A DNA stretch of 64,000 nucleotides from Pseudomonadota bacterium (GCA_023423695.1 JAFAFA010000105.1:149947-213946); one strand, 5' to 3'. Counted from the stretch's first letter, positions 1 to 8,737 are shown. Program-made: numbers and translations. Notes: generated by a model not told the origin, from the sequence alone.

Positions 1-574
1 CTTCATGCTGATCACCCGCACCATGCTGCGCGCCATCGCCGAATCCGGCGTCGGACCGGCGGAGACCATGCGCCGGGTCAACAACCTGCTGGCCGCCGAA
101 AACGAACAGATGATGTTCGTCACCGTCTTCTATGGCGAGCTGGACCTGCGCACCGGTGTGCTTGCCTTCTCCAACGGCGGCCACAACCCGCCGCTGCGCA
201 TGACTGCGTCGGGCGCGGTGAAGGAGCTGGAGCGCACCCCCGGCATCGCGCTGGCTGCCATGCCCGACATGCCTTTCGGCGAGAAGAGCATGACGCTGAA
301 CACCGGCGATATGGTCGTGTTGTTCACCGACGGCGTGACCGAGGCCTTCAACGGCGAAGACGTGATGTATGGTGACCCGCGGCTTGTCGCCGCAGTCGCC
401 GGGCAGACCAACGCCTCCGCACGCGACGGGCTGGACGGGGTGCTGGCGGATGTCGCCCGTTTCACCGCCGGTGCGCCGCAGTCCGACGACATCACCTGTC
501 TGGTCCTGCGCTGGCGTGGGGCGGCGGACGCGCCGGTCGCCACCGTGGCACAGCTGTCCGATCCCGTCGCCTGA
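1..574 (+). CDS. PP2C-type serine phosphatase (RsbU/SpoIIE family), 3' part
   Basis: The reading frame is open at the left window edge, so only the C-terminal part (about 190 residues) is visible; the first ATG at 5 is internal. Family features seen are a GGHNPP segment, LFTDGVTEAF with the acidic metal-binding residue typical of SpoIIE/RsbU phosphatases, and a terminal SDDITCLVLRW strand. Such enzymes use Mn/Mg to dephosphorylate a STAS-domain anti-sigma antagonist. A STAS gene follows 132 bp downstream, which supports that role. The missing N-terminus would normally carry a response-regulator, PAS, GAF or HAMP sensory part. Family assignment is firm; the partner is inferred from context. 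Confidence 0.85.
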   Translation, partial: FMLITRTMLRAIAESGVGPAETMRRVNNLLAAENEQMMFVTVFYGELDLRTGVLAFSNGGHNPPLRMTASGAVKELERTPGIALAAMPDMPFGEKSMTLNTGDMVVLFTDGVTEAFNGEDVMYGDPRLVAAVAGQTNASARDGLDGVLADVARFTAGAPQSDDITCLVLRWRGAADAPVATVAQLSDPVA

Positions 575-706
575 CCTCCGTTAAATCGATAGCGGTAGCT
601 GCCCAGGCGTACCGCGAATGCATCGTCGGACCGGCGAGGGCGTGCTATAAGCACGGGGTAGGACAGATTCGGATAAGATCCAGCTAAGGCAAGGCGAGGG
701 CATGGG

Positions 707-1045
707 ATGAATATTACCGAACAGTCGGTCAACGGCGTCACCGTGCTGCGCGCGGAAGGCCGCATCGACAGCGGCAATGCCGCCCAGTTCGAAGCGGCGC
801 TGCTGTCCGCCATCGGGGCCGAGGGCACGCGGCTTGTTGTCGACATGGAGCAGCTTTCCTACATCAGTTCTGCCGGGCTTCGCTGCCTGCTGGTCGCTGC
901 CAAGGCGGCCCGGGCGAAGCGCGGGGCCATCGCCCTGTCGGCCATGGCGCCGCACATCCGCGAGGTGTTCGACGTCAGCGGCTTCTCGTCGCTGTTCGAA
1001 ATCCATGCCGATGCGGCTGCGGCCGTCGCGGCGCTCGGCGGGTGA
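707..1045 (+). CDS. STAS-domain anti-sigma factor antagonist
   Basis: This 112-residue protein is a single STAS domain of the SpoIIAA/RsbV class. The phosphorylation loop reads YISSAGLR; aligned with the DSSG loop of SpoIIAA, the phosphorylatable serine is most likely Ser55. Family members bind and neutralise an anti-sigma/serine-kinase protein when unphosphorylated. The upstream PP2C phosphatase and downstream receiver protein suggest a partner-switch module, but no HATPase kinase or sigma factor is visible here. An ATG at 702 is out of frame; the start at 707 follows a GGCGAGGG stretch. Confidence 0.85.
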   Translation: MNITEQSVNGVTVLRAEGRIDSGNAAQFEAALLSAIGAEGTRLVVDMEQLSYISSAGLRCLLVAAKAARAKRGAIALSAMAPHIREVFDVSGFSSLFEIHADAAAAVAALGG

Positions 1046-1078
1046 CAGCGGACGGGTGGGTCGTCGGGGGTGTATTCC

Positions 1079-1094
1079 GCCGGCTTCGGCCGGC
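1079..1094 (+). other. UUCG-loop hairpin between the STAS and receiver genes
   Basis: GCCGGC, TTCG, GCCGGC: a perfect 6-bp stem closed by the extra-stable UUCG tetraloop. No T-run follows, so it is more likely an mRNA-processing or stability element than a terminator. Confidence 0.4.
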
Positions 1095-1131
1095 CTTGCG
1101 ATAAGGCGGTTCCCGAAAAGGGACCGGGTGT

Positions 1132-1533
1132 GTGATGGGAAGTGCCATTCGGCCAAACATTCTGGTTGTTGAAGACTCGCCGGCAGTGCGGCTGTCCGTG
1201 GCCGGCTATCTCGAAGGCCGCGGTTTCGACGTGACCGAGGCGGAGAATGGCCGTGCCGCCATCCGCGCACTGGACCGCCGCAGCTTCGACCTGATCGTCA
1301 CCGACGTGCTGATGCCGGAGGTGGACGGGATCGAACTGATCAAGGCGGCGCGCACCGCCCAGCCCGACGTGAAGATCCTCGCCATGTCCGGCGGCGCTCC
1401 GAACATGCCGGCGGGCTATCTGCTGAAGATGACGCGCATGTTCAATGCGGATGAGATCATCTACAAACCCTTCCTCAATGAAGAGTTGGGGGCCGCGGTC
1501 GCCCGTCTGCTCGACCGTCCGCTTGCAAATTAA
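1132..1533 (+). CDS. Single-domain response regulator (CheY-like receiver)
   Basis: This protein of about 133 residues is a stand-alone receiver domain with no output domain. The acidic pair is in VVEDS (Glu14/Asp15), the phosphoacceptor is Asp58 in VTDVLMP, the switch Ser/Thr is Ser86 in MSGG, and the conserved lysine is Lys112 in YKPF. All catalytic receiver residues are therefore present. GTG at 1132 lies 8 nt after AGGGA; the ATG at 1135 is the alternative. It is probably co-transcribed with the phosphatase and STAS genes and could feed phosphorelay input to the partner switch. The cognate histidine kinase is not in the window. Confidence 0.85.
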   Translation: MMGSAIRPNILVVEDSPAVRLSVAGYLEGRGFDVTEAENGRAAIRALDRRSFDLIVTDVLMPEVDGIELIKAARTAQPDVKILAMSGGAPNMPAGYLLKMTRMFNADEIIYKPFLNEELGAAVARLLDRPLAN

Positions 1534-1574
1534 GCAGTTCGAAGCTTCTGCCCAATAATGGGGCGCAAAAGAAA

Positions 1575-1605
1575 GCGGCTTCGGTGCATGAAGCGCCGAA
1601 GCCGC
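1575..1605 (+). terminator. Hairpin after the response regulator
   Basis: GCGGCTTCGG and CCGAAGCCGC form a perfect 10-bp stem around an 11-nt loop, about 40 bp after the receiver gene. There is no U-tract, so it may be a weak or factor-assisted terminator. Confidence 0.4.
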
Positions 1606-1692
1606 AAGTGATGCGTGGAACCAACCGCATCCTGCCACGCAAGCTCCGTGCCAGAAATCACCAACTGGACTATTGGCGGGCGGTAAAATTCC

Positions 1693-1717
1693 GGAACGCC
1701 ATCTGGTCCCTCCTGTT
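1693..1717 (+). promoter_or_regulatory. EcfG-like general-stress promoter candidate for the BON protein
   Basis: GGAAC, 16 nt, TGTT: one mismatch from the alphaproteobacterial EcfG consensus GGAAC-N16/17-CGTT. It lies about 97 bp upstream of the BON-domain gene start at 1814. Candidate only, because short motifs of this kind also occur by chance. Confidence 0.35.
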
Positions 1718-1813
1718 GTTCGGGAAACGCGGGCGTACAGGCGCCGGTGGCCGATGCCAATCGCGCCATGCCGACCGCGGTTCCAAGAATCCAGCAAGAG
1801 GGAGCCGACCACG

Positions 1814-3418
1814 ATGGCGCAGAACGAGAATCGGTGGCGCGGTGAGGGCCGCGACTGGCGCGACGACGATCGGGAACCGAACCGGCACCGGGATTGGGGC
1901 GAGGCCCGGCATGCCGGCGTCTACGATCCGGACGATTACCGGTCCAACGACCGCGAGAGCATGTATCACCCGCAGGAGCACCGCCACCAGGACGAGCGCG
2001 GGCGCAGCTACCGCGACGCCGGCTATGGTGGGCGTGTCGGCAACGAATCCGGCGGCTTCGGCCGCGATTCCTATATGGACAGTGGCGACAACCGCCGTGA
2101 CAACGCCCGCGAGATGGAGCGTGTCTATGACCGCAGCTTCGGCGGCGGGCGCGACATGAGCCGCGGCGGCTACGGCGCCGGCTATGGCGGACGGTCCGGG
2201 TCGAGCGGCTATGGCGGTTATGCCGGCGCCGGCAATGCCGGGACCGAAGGCAACTACACCAGCCGCGATGTCGGCAGCAGCGAGTATCGCGACCGCGATT
2301 ACGGCGCGCGCCCCTATGGCGAAGGCGAACAGGTCGTCCGCGGCCGCGGCTCCCTCGGCTATGGCGGCCGCGAGTATGGCGAGCGCGAGACCGGCGACCG
2401 CACTTATGTGAGCCGTGACTACCGCACCCGCGATTACGGGTCGCAGGGAGATTACGGGAGCGGTTATGGCGGCGGATACGAATCCGGCCGCGACCGGGGC
2501 GAGTGGGAACGCGGCGGTTCGAGCCGGCGCGACTTCGGCGGCAGTTCATCGGCCAGCTACGGCGGCACCTATCAGCGCGACGAGGGCCGCGACCGCTCCT
2601 GGGGCGAGGATCGTGGCGGGATGTACCGCGGCCAGGGCGGCAACTACGGTGGTGGCCGGCACGAGCGCTGGGGCGAAGACCGTGGCCGCACGCAGCAGCG
2701 CGGCTTCTGGGAGCAGGCCGGCGACGAGATCGCCTCCTGGTTCGGCGACGACGATGCCGAACGCCGCCGGCACGAGGATGAACGCCGTGCTTCCCAGCAT
2801 CGTGGCCGTGGGCCGCGGGGCTACAGCCGCTCCGACGAGCGGGTGCGCGAGGACGTCAGCGACCGCCTGACCGATGACGCCTATGTCGACGCGTCCGACA
2901 TCGAGGTGACAGTCAGCGGCGGCGAGGTGACGCTGACCGGCATGGTCCCCGACCGCCACACCAAGCGCCGCGCCGAGGATGTCGCCGAGGCCGTGTCCGG
3001 CGTGACCCATGTGCAGAACAACCTGCGCGTCCGCAGCCAGACCGGCACCCAGGGCAGCTCCGGCTGGGGCAGCTCCACCGGGGCCGGCGCGTCCGCTATG
3101 GCGAATGTCGGCAGCGGGTCCGGGACCGGCTCGACCTCCGGTGCCTCCACCGGCATCACGTCCGGCACCACCTCCTCCGCGATGAGCGGGACGACGGGCG
3201 GGCTGCAGGGGGGCGACACCACGGTCGGCACCAATGCCGGCATCGGTGCGGCGACGGGCAGCGGCACCGGCTCCGCGTCGCCGTCCTCCACCGGCACCGG
3301 GGCCGGGGCCAGCGGCGGTCCTGCCGGCGCGTCCGCCGGGACCGGTTCGATGACCGGTTCCACCACCGGCGTCACCGGTTCGGTCGGCACCGGCCGATCC
3401 TCCACCACGCGGAGCTGA
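1814..3418 (+). CDS. BON-domain protein with low-complexity arms
   Basis: The protein is 534 residues from ATG 1814, which lies 8 nt after AGAGGGAG; the longer in-frame extension to 1673 lacks a comparable ribosome site. Residues 1 to about 300 are highly polar and rich in Arg, Asp, Gly, Tyr and Ser. A conserved family patch follows (SWFGDDDAERRR, then GYSRSDER). One BON domain spans about residues 339-408, with the typical VTVSGGEVTLTG strand. The tail of about 125 residues is almost only Gly, Ser, Thr and Ala. BON domains bind membranes, lipids or peptidoglycan-associated partners and are frequent in osmotic- or general-stress proteins. No signal peptide is visible, so the location is uncertain. 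An EcfG-like motif upstream would fit stress control. Confidence 0.8.
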   Translation: MAQNENRWRGEGRDWRDDDREPNRHRDWGEARHAGVYDPDDYRSNDRESMYHPQEHRHQDERGRSYRDAGYGGRVGNESGGFGRDSYMDSGDNRRDNAREMERVYDRSFGGGRDMSRGGYGAGYGGRSGSSGYGGYAGAGNAGTEGNYTSRDVGSSEYRDRDYGARPYGEGEQVVRGRGSLGYGGREYGERETGDRTYVSRDYRTRDYGSQGDYGSGYGGGYESGRDRGEWERGGSSRRDFGGSSSASYGGTYQRDEGRDRSWGEDRGGMYRGQGGNYGGGRHERWGEDRGRTQQRGFWEQAGDEIASWFGDDDAERRRHEDERRASQHRGRGPRGYSRSDERVREDVSDRLTDDAYVDASDIEVTVSGGEVTLTGMVPDRHTKRRAEDVAEAVSGVTHVQNNLRVRSQTGTQGSSGWGSSTGAGASAMANVGSGSGTGSTSGASTGITSGTTSSAMSGTTGGLQGGDTTVGTNAGIGAATGSGTGSASPSSTGTGAGASGGPAGASAGTGSMTGSTTGVTGSVGTGRSSTTRS

Positions 3419-3649
3419 CCTGCCACGCCCGCAAGGGTGCGTATCCGGCAAAGGCAAAGCTCCTATAAGGGCGCGGGTTCCGGCTTCCCTGGCAATGACG
3501 CTCCGGGACCCCGGGCCCCGCGCCCTTCGCGTCTGAATGCTGTTTCCACACCGTCGGAACAACTTCTGATGGCCGTTCACCGTCAGGCTCAATCCCTTGC
3601 CCGAGGTGGGTTTTCAGCATGACGTGGATTTCATTTTTCTTGGAGACTG

Positions 3650-3671
3650 GTTCCTTGACAGTCTAAGGAAC
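3650..3671. promoter_or_regulatory. Inverted repeat, probable TetR operator
   Basis: GTTCCTT, 8 nt, AAGGAAC: a perfect 7-bp inverted repeat of 22 bp total, directly overlapping the -35 hexamer of the promoter in front of the TetR-family gene. Size, symmetry and position fit an autoregulatory operator. Confidence 0.6.
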
Positions 3672-3682
3672 TCCACTATCGT
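3655..3682 (+). promoter_or_regulatory. Sigma-70 promoter of the tetR-efflux operon
   Basis: TTGACA (3655-3660), 16-bp spacer, TATCGT (3677-3682), ending 28 bp before the TetR-family start codon. The -35 is a full consensus match and lies inside the 22-bp inverted repeat. Confidence 0.55.
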
Positions 3683-3710
3683 CAGTTTTTGAAACCCGTG
3701 GGTTCCATTC

Positions 3711-4319
3711 ATGCCTCTCGATGCGGAAGAGATACCTGACTGGCGGGCTCGGCGGCGCGAGGTGATCCTCAACGCTGCGGCGGAGCTGTTCGCTGGCCGC
3801 GATTATGCCTCCGTCCAGGTGGAGGAGGTGGCGAAGCGGGCCGGCGTCGGCAAGGCCACGCTGTACCGCTACTTCCCCTCCAAGGAAGAGCTTTATCTGG
3901 AATCTCTTGAACGGGCGCTCGGCGGGCTTGAGCAGAAGCTGAACGCCGAAATCGCCCCTCAGCCGGTCCCGGCCTCCGTCCGCCTGACGGCGATGGTCTC
4001 CGCGCTGGTCGGTACGCTGAGCGAACAATTGCAGACGCTGAAGCGGCTGGGCGGCGACCAGTCGGACCTTGCCGACCGCACGCGCCGGATCATCGGCCGC
4101 CGGAGCGAGCGCACCGCGACGGCCCTGCAGCAGGTCATGGCCGACGGCATGGCGTCGGGCGAGTTCCGCAAGATCGATCTGGAAATCGTCCCGCTTCTGG
4201 TGATCGGCATGGTGCGCGGTGGAATCATGCAGATGGATGAACGCCCGCGCGAGGCGCTGGAGCGCTCCGTCATCGACTTCCTGATGTCCGGCCTGACCAA
4301 TCTGCCTCCTTTCATTTAA
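3711..4319 (+). CDS. TetR/AcrR-family transcriptional regulator
   Basis: The 202-residue protein has an N-terminal TetR helix-turn-helix at about residues 15-60: ILNAAAELFAGRDYASVQVEEV, continuing into AGVGKATLYRYFPSKEELY with the canonical recognition helix. The remainder is a helical ligand-binding and dimerisation domain. It is the first gene of a same-strand trio with an RND adaptor and pump, so it is most likely a local repressor released by pump substrates. The 22-bp inverted repeat overlapping its -35 supports autoregulation. The ligand cannot be told from sequence. Confidence 0.9.
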   Translation: MPLDAEEIPDWRARRREVILNAAAELFAGRDYASVQVEEVAKRAGVGKATLYRYFPSKEELYLESLERALGGLEQKLNAEIAPQPVPASVRLTAMVSALVGTLSEQLQTLKRLGGDQSDLADRTRRIIGRRSERTATALQQVMADGMASGEFRKIDLEIVPLLVIGMVRGGIMQMDERPREALERSVIDFLMSGLTNLPPFI

Positions 4320-4355
4320 GCGCAAGCCGGCCACCGGCGTTTGGAGTCCCAACGG

Positions 4356-5615
4356 ATGAGACGGCTTTTCCTGGCCCTGCTGGTCGCGGCACTGCTCGGC
4401 GGCGGCGGGTACTACTGGTATGAGACCCGCCAGGCCGGTGGGCAGGCACAGACCGCCAAGGCCGACGCCGCGCCGGCGGCAGCTCGTGCGGTTCCGGTGG
4501 TGACCCAGAAGGTGGTGGTCCAAGCCGTGCCGGAGCAGATCGTCACCATCGGCAGCGTCCAGCCCATCGCCGCCATCGCCATCAAGGCTCGCGTCGACAG
4601 CGTGGTCGAGACGGTGAACTTCACCGAGGGGCAGGAGGTCAAGGCCGGCGACACGCTGTTCACTCTCGACAGCCGGGCGCTGGAGGCCCAACTGCGCCAG
4701 GCCCAGGCCAATCTGGAGCGCGACCGCGCCAATCTGGAAAAGGCCAAAGGGGATGTGAAGCGCTATGCGGAGCTGGTGCGCACCAGCGCCATTTCCCGCA
4801 CCACCTACGATGCCGCCGTCGCCACCGCCGATGCGCTGGAAGGCACGGTGAAGGCCGATCTCGCGGCGATCGAGGCGGCAAAGGTGTCGCTCAGCTTCAC
4901 CCGAATCATCGCGCCGATGGATGGGCGCACCGGCACGGTGAATGCCAAGGTCGGCACCATGGTGCGCGCCGCCGACACCAATCCGTTGGTTACCCTGACC
5001 CAACTGCGGCCGATCAACGTCGCTTTCAACGTCCCGGAAAGGCACCTGCCGGCGATCCGCGGCGCAATCGCGGCGGGAACGCTGCCGGTCACCGCCTCCA
5101 TCGCCGGCAGCCGCGGCGAGAAAGCCGAAGGCAGGCTGTCCTTCGTCGACAGCCAGGTCGATCAGCAGACCGGCACCATCCTGGTGAAGGGCGAATTCCC
5201 GAACGCTGACACCCGGCTGTGGCCGGGACAGTTCGTCGACACCGTCCTGACCCTGCGGGTGGAGCCGGACGCCCTGACCGTCCCCGATCTTGCGGTGCAG
5301 ACCGGCCAGAAGGGCCGCTACGTCTATGTCGTGAAGGCCGATGAGACGGTGGAGGTCCGCCCGGTCACGGTCGAGCGGAACCATGGTGGGCTCAGCATCA
5401 TCGCGTCCGGTCTGCAGGCCGGCGACCGTGTGGTGGTCGATGGCCAGTCGCGCCTGTCTCCCGGTGCCAAGGTGACCGAGCGACCCGGGGCCAAGCCCGC
5501 CGGTGCCCCCTCCGGCGAAACCGCCGAGGGCGACCGCAAGCAGGGTTCCGCCGCACAGGAAGCCGCTGGCCGCAGCGTCCTGACCCAGGGCAAGGCAGGC
5601 GGGGGTGCGACATGA
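4356..5615 (+). CDS. RND efflux periplasmic adaptor (membrane fusion protein)
   Basis: This 419-residue protein starts at ATG 4356, 9 nt after GGAG; an upstream TTG at 4341 lacks a site. One N-terminal membrane anchor or signal (LFLALLVAALLGGGGYYW) precedes the HlyD/AcrA-type adaptor. The first lipoyl half is near residue 75, a coiled-coil hairpin rich in Ala/Gln/Glu/Arg covers about 105-155, and the second lipoyl half, beta-barrel and membrane-proximal domain follow. The C-terminal tail is Pro/Ala/Gly-rich. It should bridge the inner-membrane pump encoded next (4-bp ATGA overlap) to an outer-membrane channel. No TolC-like gene lies nearby, so a channel encoded elsewhere is probably shared. 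Confidence 0.9.
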   Translation: MRRLFLALLVAALLGGGGYYWYETRQAGGQAQTAKADAAPAAARAVPVVTQKVVVQAVPEQIVTIGSVQPIAAIAIKARVDSVVETVNFTEGQEVKAGDTLFTLDSRALEAQLRQAQANLERDRANLEKAKGDVKRYAELVRTSAISRTTYDAAVATADALEGTVKADLAAIEAAKVSLSFTRIIAPMDGRTGTVNAKVGTMVRAADTNPLVTLTQLRPINVAFNVPERHLPAIRGAIAAGTLPVTASIAGSRGEKAEGRLSFVDSQVDQQTGTILVKGEFPNADTRLWPGQFVDTVLTLRVEPDALTVPDLAVQTGQKGRYVYVVKADETVEVRPVTVERNHGGLSIIASGLQAGDRVVVDGQSRLSPGAKVTERPGAKPAGAPSGETAEGDRKQGSAAQEAAGRSVLTQGKAGGGAT

Positions 5616-8600
5616 ACCTCTCCGAACTCTGCATCCGCCGTCCGGTGATGACCATTCTCCTGACGGCGGCCCTGGTGCTGGGCGGTCTGGCAGCCTATCG
5701 CCAGCTGCCCACCGCGGCGCTGCCGCGGGTGGATTTTCCGGTGGTCAGCGTCACCGCCACTTTGCCCGGCGCCTCGCCGGAGACGATGGCGGCCTCCGTC
5801 GCCAGTCCGCTGGAGCGGGAATTCTCCACCATCGCCGGCATCGACACGCTGACCTCCAACAGCACGCTCGGCAACACCAACATCACCATCCAGTTCGTGC
5901 TGGAGCGCGACATCGACGCGGCGGCGGCCGACGTGCAGGCTGCCATCGCCCGCACCCAGCGCCGGCTGCCGGCGGAGATGACCACGCCGCCCAGCTACCG
6001 CAAGGTGAACCCGGCCGACCAGCCGATCCTGTTCCTGTCGCTGAACTCACCGACCCTGCCGCTGGCGAGGCTGAACGACATCGCCGAAACGCTGATCCAG
6101 CCGAAGGTCGCGACCCTGCCGGGCGTGGCGCAGGTGCAGATCTACGGCTCGCAGAAATATGCGGTGCGGGTGCAGGTGAACCCCAACGCGCTGTCGCTGC
6201 GCGGCATCGGCATCGACGAATTGCAGAAGGCGCTGGCCGCCGCCAACGCCAACACCCCCGTCGGCACCCTGACCGGTCAACAGCAGCAGCTGGTGATCGC
6301 GGCCAATCCGCAGCTTCCCGACGCCGCCGCCTTCCGCGAGCTGATCGTCGCCTACCGCAACAACGCGCCGGTGCGTCTGGGCGACGTGGCGCAGGTGCTG
6401 GACAGTGTCGAGAACGACCGCACCGCCAGCTGGCTGAACGGCACGCGCAGCATCATGCTGGCGGTCCAGCGCCAGCCCGACGCCAACACGGTCGACGTGG
6501 TTGACCGGGTGCGCGAGCTGGTGCCGGTGTTCCAGGCCCAGCTTCCGGCCTCGGCCGCCATCAAGATCGTCAACGACCGCTCGGAATCGATCCGTCAGGC
6601 GGTGGAGGACGTACAGTTCACCCTTGCCCTGACCATCGTGCTGGTCGTGCTGGTGATCTTCCTGTTTCTGCGCCGTCTGTCCGCCACGCTGATCCCGGCG
6701 CTGGCCGTGCCGATCTCGCTGATCGCGACGGCGGGCGGCATGCACCTGCTGGGTTTCTCCGTCGACAACATCTCGCTGATGGCGCTGACCTTGGCCGTCG
6801 GCCTCGTCGTGGACGACGCCATCGTGATGATGGAGAACATCGTCCGTTACGTCGAAGAAGGGATGAAGCCGTTCGAGGCCGCCATCAAGGGCTCGCGCGA
6901 GATCGGCTTCACCATTCTGTCGATCACCCTGTCGCTGGTCGCGGTGTTCATTCCGATCCTGCTGATGGGCGGCGTCGTCGGCCGGCTGTTCCATGAATTC
7001 GCGCTGGTCGTGACCATGTCCATCGCCGCGTCGGCCTTCGTGTCGCTGACGCTGACGCCGATGATGTGCTCGCGCTTTCTCGTCCACCATTCGCATGACG
7101 AGAAGGAGGGCTGGTTCGGCCGTATGCTGGAGGGCGGATTCTCGGCCCTGCTCAACGGCTATGCCCGCACATTGCGCTGGACGCTGCGCCATCGGCCGCT
7201 GATGGGGCTGGTGATGATCGCCACCGTCGTCGCCACGGCGGTTCTCTATCAGGCGATCCCCAAGGGCTTCTTCCCGACCGAGGACATCGGCCAGATCCAG
7301 GTGACGACGGAGGCGCGGGCCGACATCGCGTTCCCGTCGATGGCGGAGCGCCAGCAGCAGGTCGCCGCCATCATGAAGGCCAACCCGGCGGTCGTGGACG
7401 TCATCTCCTCCGTCGGCGTCGGCGGCAGCACCGGCAACCAGGGCCGCATGTTCCTCACGCTGAAGCCGCGCGAGCAGCGGCCCTCGGCGACCGAGGTGAT
7501 CCAGCAACTGCGCCGCCAGGTCAACGGCATCCCCGGCATGGCCGTCTACATGCAGCCGGTGCAGAATCTGCGCATCGGCGGCCGGGCGTCCAAGAGCCTG
7601 TACCAGTACACCATCCAGGGCCTCGACCTCGACGAGCTGTACCAGTGGTCGGGCCGGCTGGAGCAGACCCTGCACGGCATCCCCATCCTGCAGGACGTCA
7701 CCAGCGACCTTCAGCTGAACAATCCGCAGGCCTATGTCCACATCGACCGCGAAAAGGCGGCGACGTTGGGCATCGGCGTCGATCAGGTGCGCTCCACCCT
7801 CTACAGCGCCTTCGGCCAGCGGCAGGTTTCGACCATCTACACCCCGAGCAACGACTATCAGGTGCTGATCGAGCTGGAGCCGAAGTACCAGGGCGACGAC
7901 AGTTCGCTGTCGCGCATCTATGTCCGCTCGGCCACGTCGGGCAAGCTGGTGCCGCTCGACGCCTTCGCCCGGGTGGAGCGTACGGCCGGTCCGCTGGCGG
8001 TGGCGCACCAGGGCCAGCTGCCGGCGGTGACCCTCTCCTTCAACCTGGCGCCCGGCGCCTCGCTGGGACAGGCGGTGGACATGATCCGCGCGTCGGAGCG
8101 CGACATGGGCCTGCCGCCCACCATCACCACCGGCTTCGCCGGCACCGCCCAGGTGTTCCAGGATGCCCAGGCCGGGCAGGCGCTGCTTCTGTCGGCGGCG
8201 GTGCTGGTGATCTACATCGTGCTGGGCGTTCTATACGAGAGCTTCGTCCACCCGCTGACCATCCTGTCCGGCCTGCCGTCGGCGGTGATCGGCGCGCTGG
8301 GCACGCTGATGCTGTTCGACACCGAACTCAGCATGATCGCCATCATCGGCATCCTGATGCTGATCGGCATCGTGAAGAAGAACGCGATCATGATGATCGA
8401 CTTCGCGGTGGAGACGCGCCGCAACGGCATGTCGGCGCATGACGCCATCGAGCAGGCCTGCATTCTGCGCTTCCGCCCGATCATGATGACCACCATGGCC
8501 GCCATCATGGGCACGCTGCCGATCGCCATCGCCCATGGTGCCGCCGCCGAACTGCGCCAGCCGCTGGGCCTCGCCGTCGTCGGCGGCCTGTGCGTGTCGC

Positions 8601-8737
8601 AGGTGCTGACGCTCTACATCACACCGTCGCTCTACCTCTACATGGAGGATTTCGGGCGCTTCGTCGGCAACCTGTTCCACCGCGGCGGCAAGGCCGATCT
8701 GCCTCACGGCCCGATGCCGGCCGGCGGCGACGACTGA
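5612..8737 (+). CDS. RND multidrug efflux pump, MdtB/MdtC-like permease
   Basis: At 1041 residues this is full length for an HAE-type RND proton antiporter, with a 12-helix layout and two large periplasmic loops. The N-terminus (ELCIRRPVMTILL) and the LPGASPETMA segment match the MdtB/MdtC branch best. The proton-relay Asp pair is in VDDAIVMMEN in TM4, and a lysine-bearing KKNAIMMIDF segment lies in TM10. It overlaps the adaptor by ATGA, indicating translational coupling. MdtBC pumps in enterobacteria are heteromeric, whereas here a single permease gene is present, so it probably works as a homotrimer. Substrates are unknown. Confidence 0.92.
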   Translation: MNLSELCIRRPVMTILLTAALVLGGLAAYRQLPTAALPRVDFPVVSVTATLPGASPETMAASVASPLEREFSTIAGIDTLTSNSTLGNTNITIQFVLERDIDAAAADVQAAIARTQRRLPAEMTTPPSYRKVNPADQPILFLSLNSPTLPLARLNDIAETLIQPKVATLPGVAQVQIYGSQKYAVRVQVNPNALSLRGIGIDELQKALAAANANTPVGTLTGQQQQLVIAANPQLPDAAAFRELIVAYRNNAPVRLGDVAQVLDSVENDRTASWLNGTRSIMLAVQRQPDANTVDVVDRVRELVPVFQAQLPASAAIKIVNDRSESIRQAVEDVQFTLALTIVLVVLVIFLFLRRLSATLIPALAVPISLIATAGGMHLLGFSVDNISLMALTLAVGLVVDDAIVMMENIVRYVEEGMKPFEAAIKGSREIGFTILSITLSLVAVFIPILLMGGVVGRLFHEFALVVTMSIAASAFVSLTLTPMMCSRFLVHHSHDEKEGWFGRMLEGGFSALLNGYARTLRWTLRHRPLMGLVMIATVVATAVLYQAIPKGFFPTEDIGQIQVTTEARADIAFPSMAERQQQVAAIMKANPAVVDVISSVGVGGSTGNQGRMFLTLKPREQRPSATEVIQQLRRQVNGIPGMAVYMQPVQNLRIGGRASKSLYQYTIQGLDLDELYQWSGRLEQTLHGIPILQDVTSDLQLNNPQAYVHIDREKAATLGIGVDQVRSTLYSAFGQRQVSTIYTPSNDYQVLIELEPKYQGDDSSLSRIYVRSATSGKLVPLDAFARVERTAGPLAVAHQGQLPAVTLSFNLAPGASLGQAVDMIRASERDMGLPPTITTGFAGTAQVFQDAQAGQALLLSAAVLVIYIVLGVLYESFVHPLTILSGLPSAVIGALGTLMLFDTELSMIAIIGILMLIGIVKKNAIMMIDFAVETRRNGMSAHDAIEQACILRFRPIMMTTMAAIMGTLPIAIAHGAAAELRQPLGLAVVGGLCVSQVLTLYITPSLYLYMEDFGRFVGNLFHRGGKADLPHGPMPAGGDD

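Noticed and set aside
1530..2549. 339-codon Arg/His-rich minus frame over the BON gene
   Set aside because: It is the shadow of a Gly/Arg/Asp repeat-rich coding sequence; composition is not protein-like.
6047..8008. 653-codon open frame antisense to the RND pump
   Set aside because: Long antisense frames are common in very GC-rich DNA. The translation is His/Arg/Gln-rich with no family features, and the plus-strand gene is certain.
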